From Alphaproteobacteria bacterium (GTDB lineage Bacteria; Pseudomonadota; Alphaproteobacteria; JAGOMX01), in contig JACVCA010000035.1 in NCBI GenBank assembly GCA_016742295.1, positions 1 through 9,411 on the forward strand: a stretch of DNA of 9,411 nt, read 5' to 3'. The notes below the pieces were generated by a model. That model was not told the origin of the DNA, searched no databases, and was given only the letters and a program-made list of their open reading frames with translations. The translations under genes and the position numbers were made by a program. Numbering within the stretch: position 1 is the stretch's first letter; each line of letters starts with the position of its first letter. Shown here piece by piece: positions 6,940 to 9,411 of this stretch.

Positions 6940-8841
6940 ATGAACAACTTTTTTCTTTTTCACCACACATCACCTTATTTATCACTTGCATTTATAATGG
7001 GGCTATTAAGCGCAGGATGCGTTCATGATGGCACCAACCCTCCCCCTAAAACCGCCAAGCAAGAGGATTCTATCCTTGAGGTATTGGCCAATGCCAAGGT
7101 AAAGAATAAAGAAGAAATTACCACAGGTATAAATCAACTTATTGAAGGGGATTACAGAGCTGCATCCTCTACATTTAATAGTGCTCTTATGGATGATCCT
7201 AAAAGCTCCACACTTCACTATTTAAATGGCTATACCTACCATCTTATGTCTGAAAGAGGGGATGGAGATAAGTATGAGCTCGCCTCATTAGGATATTGTA
7301 ATGCGCTGGAACATGATTCAAGCAATTGGCTAGCCTACCTTCAACTTGGCAAAGTTTGTTTAAAGCAAAAGAAATTTGCTTCTGCACAAGAAGCATTTGC
7401 CAATGCTCTACTCTACCAACCTAATAATACTGAAGCCCTACATGATTTAGCAGTCGCATCCTACTATAATCATGATCTCAATCATGCTCTTCAATATATT
7501 ACAAAAGCTGTGAAGCAACAGCCCCATGATTCAGAAATTCAACGTTCAGCTGCAATTATTACGGCTGCAGCTGGGGAAAATGAACGTGCGCAGCAGTACT
7601 ATGAAAAGTATAAAAAGCAAGCAGATTCCAAGAATGATGTCATTTTGGTTGGTCAACGCATGCAAGATTGGGAGAAAGTTCATAAGTCAGGAATTATTCA
7701 TCTTGCTCAGGCCACTCCTGTAACCCCTACCCCTACGAAAGAAGAAGTCCCAGCAGTAAATACCACCTCTCCCGTGCCAACGACCCCAGTAGTTGCAACC
7801 AAGCCAATAAAAGACACAAAATCAGGGGCCTTGAAAAATGAAAATGAGGATATGGTCGGGCCGAATGATATGGTTATTATTGATGGTGCGGTAATGCGGG
7901 TTAGTGAGCAAGCAACGACACATAAGGGTAATAATATTTTAGAAAACTTAACTGCCGGGTTTACTATAAATAACCAAAGTATTAACACTAAAAGTAGGGG
8001 AAGCTCAGGCGGTACTTCGAGCAATACTCACAATCGAAATAGAGGATATGGAATTTTTACTAATCTTTCAGGCACTAGTCTGACTTCTCCGCTTCTCTAC
8101 AGTTTAAATATTGCCAACACATTTCAACAGTCTGTTGAAGTGATAGGACGCCCAACACTTTCTGTATCCATTGGCAAAGAAGGGGATTTTTACTCAGGTG
8201 ATGACCGTTATATTCCAGTTAAGGGAGACCGTGGGGGAAGTATAGAAAAGCTTCCAATTGGTATTAGCCTTAAAGTCACTCCCGTAAGTATTACTGGGGA
8301 TATTGTCACCCTTAAAGTTGCAATGAAAGGCAGCAGCCTAGTATCTGCACCTGCTGCTGGTATAGATGCGTCAACTCAATATATTACCGCTACCAACAGT
8401 TATGTCACAACAGAAGTACAAGCCAAAATTGGAGAAACCATCATATTAGCCGGCATCAAATTGCGCGACCAATTTAATGGTAAAGGGGGAGTGCCTTTCC
8501 TGCAAGATTTCCCGGGTTTACAATATTTCTTTTCATCAGAAACTACCCAAAATGATCGCAGAACTGTTCTCTATATGCTTACGGTACGTGGCTATCAAAA
8601 GGATATGAAAGCTACTAAAGCAGCTTTTGTAAATGAAAATATTGAACAACCAGGATTGGAAGAATTGGATCTTAAAAACAAGGATTGGTTCAATCCGCGT
8701 TCAAATAGCTTAATGATGCTTAAATCTCTTAGCAGTCTCTATCGAGATTTCCGGACCGGCGATTTGAGGCCTTTGCAATGGGATATGCCTGAAGCCTTAT
8801 CTACGGATCTTAACCAAATAGTTCCTTTTCTTGTTTATTAG
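6940..8841 (+). CDS. TPR-containing lipoprotein with C-terminal secretin domain
   Basis: The 633-residue product starts with a hydrophobic segment ending in LLSAGC, a lipobox with Cys at 27, so an envelope lipoprotein is predicted. Residues about 60-228 are helical tetratricopeptide repeats; two clear ones are at 129-162 and 163-196. A Pro/Thr/Val linker follows at 259-290. The C-terminal part reads as a type II/III secretin core. It opens with MVIIDGAVMRVSEQ (311-324). EVIGRPTLSVSIGK and then YIPV (400-427) come next, followed by LPIGISLKVTP (438-448), GETIILAGIKL (498-508) and VPFLQDFPGLQYFF (518-531). RRTVLYMLTVR (540-550) closes it. A Ser/Gly/Asn-rich stretch lies at 352-371, and about 80 unassigned residues end the protein. 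There is no room for normal N0/N1 domains. Secretins form outer-membrane pores for pili or protein export. No partner genes lie beside it here, so the substrate is unknown. The domains are well supported; the exact role is not. Confidence 0.82.
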   Translation: MNNFFLFHHTSPYLSLAFIMGLLSAGCVHDGTNPPPKTAKQEDSILEVLANAKVKNKEEITTGINQLIEGDYRAASSTFNSALMDDPKSSTLHYLNGYTYHLMSERGDGDKYELASLGYCNALEHDSSNWLAYLQLGKVCLKQKKFASAQEAFANALLYQPNNTEALHDLAVASYYNHDLNHALQYITKAVKQQPHDSEIQRSAAIITAAAGENERAQQYYEKYKKQADSKNDVILVGQRMQDWEKVHKSGIIHLAQATPVTPTPTKEEVPAVNTTSPVPTTPVVATKPIKDTKSGALKNENEDMVGPNDMVIIDGAVMRVSEQATTHKGNNILENLTAGFTINNQSINTKSRGSSGGTSSNTHNRNRGYGIFTNLSGTSLTSPLLYSLNIANTFQQSVEVIGRPTLSVSIGKEGDFYSGDDRYIPVKGDRGGSIEKLPIGISLKVTPVSITGDIVTLKVAMKGSSLVSAPAAGIDASTQYITATNSYVTTEVQAKIGETIILAGIKLRDQFNGKGGVPFLQDFPGLQYFFSSETTQNDRRTVLYMLTVRGYQKDMKATKAAFVNENIEQPGLEELDLKNKDWFNPRSNSLMMLKSLSSLYRDFRTGDLRPLQWDMPEALSTDLNQIVPFLVY

Positions 8842-8854
8842 GGGCATTGTTAAC

Positions 8855-8865
8855 GATCAATTAAG
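8855..8865 (-). repeat. Right copy of the 11-bp inverted repeat flanking the TPR-secretin gene
   Basis: GATCAATTAAG begins 14 bases after the secretin stop codon and is an exact inverted copy of 6889-6899. The identity does not extend beyond 11 bases on either side. Confidence 0.4.
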
Positions 8866-8895
8866 CTGCAAAGTGAGTATTTCTTTAGTAGGCAA

Positions 8896-8921
8896 GGGGG
8901 TGAGGCTAAGCGCTCACTCCC
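8896..8921 (+). other. Strong hairpin downstream of the TPR-secretin gene
   Basis: GGGGGTGAG (8896-8904) pairs with CTCACTCCC (8913-8921) with a single G-T wobble, around an 8-nt loop GCTAAGCG that could pair further. No T run follows, so it is not a standard intrinsic terminator. It may still block 3' decay or help end the secretin transcript. The rest of the 287-base gap 8842-9128 holds a 10-bp palindrome TTCAATTGAA (8975-8984), the promoter and mini-ORF listed separately, and no gene I can support. Confidence 0.45.
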
Positions 8922-9019
8922 TATAGGCACAGTTCGATAATAAATGAGGGCAAAAGGAAATGAGCTCTCATACGTTCAATTGAAATAAAAATTCGGTACC
9001 GTCTCTTAACTTTAAGTTT

Positions 9020-9050
9020 TTGCAACTCTGTTGAAAAAAATTGTTATAAT
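9020..9050 (+). promoter_or_regulatory. Putative extended -10 promoter of xseA
   Basis: TGTTATAAT at 9042-9050 is a perfect extended -10 element (TG, one base, TATAAT). A partial -35, TTGCAA, lies at 9020-9025 with a long 19-base spacer, which an extended -10 tolerates. The predicted start near 9057 leaves a leader of about 70 bases before the xseA ATG. Confidence 0.6.
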
Positions 9051-9105
9051 TTATTCTTAGCTCTATAAAGTTCACAGATTACAATTTACGAGAACTATAG
9101 CAAAA

Positions 9106-9129
9106 ATGCTCGAGGCTAAAATTATTTAA
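9106..9129 (+). CDS. Seven-codon upstream mini-ORF overlapping the xseA start
   Basis: ATG at 9106 opens a 7-codon frame (MLEAKII) whose TAA stop shares one base with the xseA ATG (TAATG, 9127-9131). Only a weak GAGA (9090-9093) lies upstream of it, about 12 bases away. The xseA start has only GAGG at 9112-9115, 13 bases away and inside the mini-ORF. Ribosomes ending the mini-ORF could restart at xseA. The evidence is positional only, and chance is possible. Confidence 0.3.
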   Translation: MLEAKII

Positions 9130-9411
9130 TGCAGAGTCATGAAAATCTTTTCACTGGATCTATTACGCCTTCATCTTTACAAGACTTTACGGTCACTCAA
9201 CTCTCACAAGCGCTTAAACGAACGCTTGAGGGGACATTTGGACGTGTTCGGGTGAGAGGAGAAATTTCAGGTCTTAAGTGCCATACGTCGGGACACGCCT
9301 ATTTTTCTTTAAAAGATAGGGATGCTGTTTTAAATGCTGTATGTTGGCAGGCAACTTGGCAACGGCAAACTATAGTACCTCAAGAAGGTATGGATGTTGT
9401 CTGTATAGGAC
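9129..9411 (+). CDS. xseA: Exodeoxyribonuclease VII large subunit, N-terminal part (cut by window end)
   Basis: The 94 visible codons run open to the window edge. From residue 19 the product reads DFTVTQLSQALKRTLEGTFG, then RVRVRGEISGLKCHTSGHAY, FSLKDRDAVLNAVCW and GMDVVCIG. This is the N-terminal OB-fold, DNA-binding domain of XseA, with the family's FTVxxLSxxLK, V(R/W)VxGEIS and SGHxYFSLKD motifs. With XseB, the enzyme degrades single-stranded DNA to short acid-soluble pieces in repair and recombination. The catalytic part lies beyond the window. ATG 9129 is chosen because it precedes the conserved motif by about 20 residues and no other in-frame start fits. The ATG at 9139 is in another frame. 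Confidence 0.93.
   Translation, partial: MQSHENLFTGSITPSSLQDFTVTQLSQALKRTLEGTFGRVRVRGEISGLKCHTSGHAYFSLKDRDAVLNAVCWQATWQRQTIVPQEGMDVVCIG

Noticed and set aside
7707..8024. 105-codon minus-strand open frame inside the TPR-secretin gene
   Set aside because: Its Val/Thr/Pro-rich, hydrophobic composition is the antisense of the Pro/Thr linker and following region. Nothing supports expression.
8920..8940. GTTCGA resembling a tRNA T-loop
   Set aside because: No matching T-stem, acceptor stem or anticodon arm can be folded around it.
8944..8988. 14-codon ORF in the gap before xseA
   Set aside because: There is no ribosome site upstream and the length is expected by chance.

Overview
The window is AT-rich bacterial DNA. 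It carries eight protein-coding genes, the last cut off by the window end, plus the decayed remains of a ninth at the left edge. The protein types, the order hflK-hflC-degP and the low GC suggest an alphaproteobacterium with a reduced, AT-biased genome, such as a Holosporales- or Rickettsiales-like intracellular lineage. That assignment is inference; there is no rRNA here to confirm it.

Layout. Positions 1-149 hold what reads as a broken cutA (divalent-cation tolerance) gene, with a reading-frame change near base 25 and a stop at 129-131. An AT-rich leader with two inverted repeats leads to a class I fructose-bisphosphate aldolase (fbaB type, 338-1255, GTG start). A strong bidirectional terminator (1311-1345) separates it from two minus-strand genes: an exported FKBP-type prolyl isomerase (1369-1803, with its own likely promoter) and the Mrp/ApbC P-loop ATPase of iron-sulfur cluster handling (1898-2953). 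A 130-bp divergent intergenic region then leads rightward into hflK-hflC-degP (3084-6678). This is a membrane and envelope proteolysis operon: HflK and HflC are SPFH proteins that modulate FtsH, and DegP is a periplasmic serine protease/chaperone. One clear terminator and perhaps a second weaker one follow degP.

The most unusual gene is at 6940-8841. It encodes a 633-residue predicted lipoprotein that joins an N-terminal TPR array, a Pro/Thr linker and a C-terminal secretin (outer-membrane gate) domain, without room for the usual periplasmic N0/N1 ring domains. It stands alone, with no pilus or secretion genes beside it in this window. An 11-bp inverted repeat lies just outside both ends of the gene.

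After a 287-bp gap with a hairpin and an extended -10 promoter, the window ends inside xseA (exonuclease VII large subunit). Its ATG overlaps the stop of a 7-codon upstream mini-ORF.

The housekeeping genes deal with glycolysis/gluconeogenesis, Fe-S assembly, envelope protein folding and quality control, and DNA repair. The best candidates for something under-described are the TPR-secretin lipoprotein and, on a smaller scale, the decayed cutA and the xseA leader.
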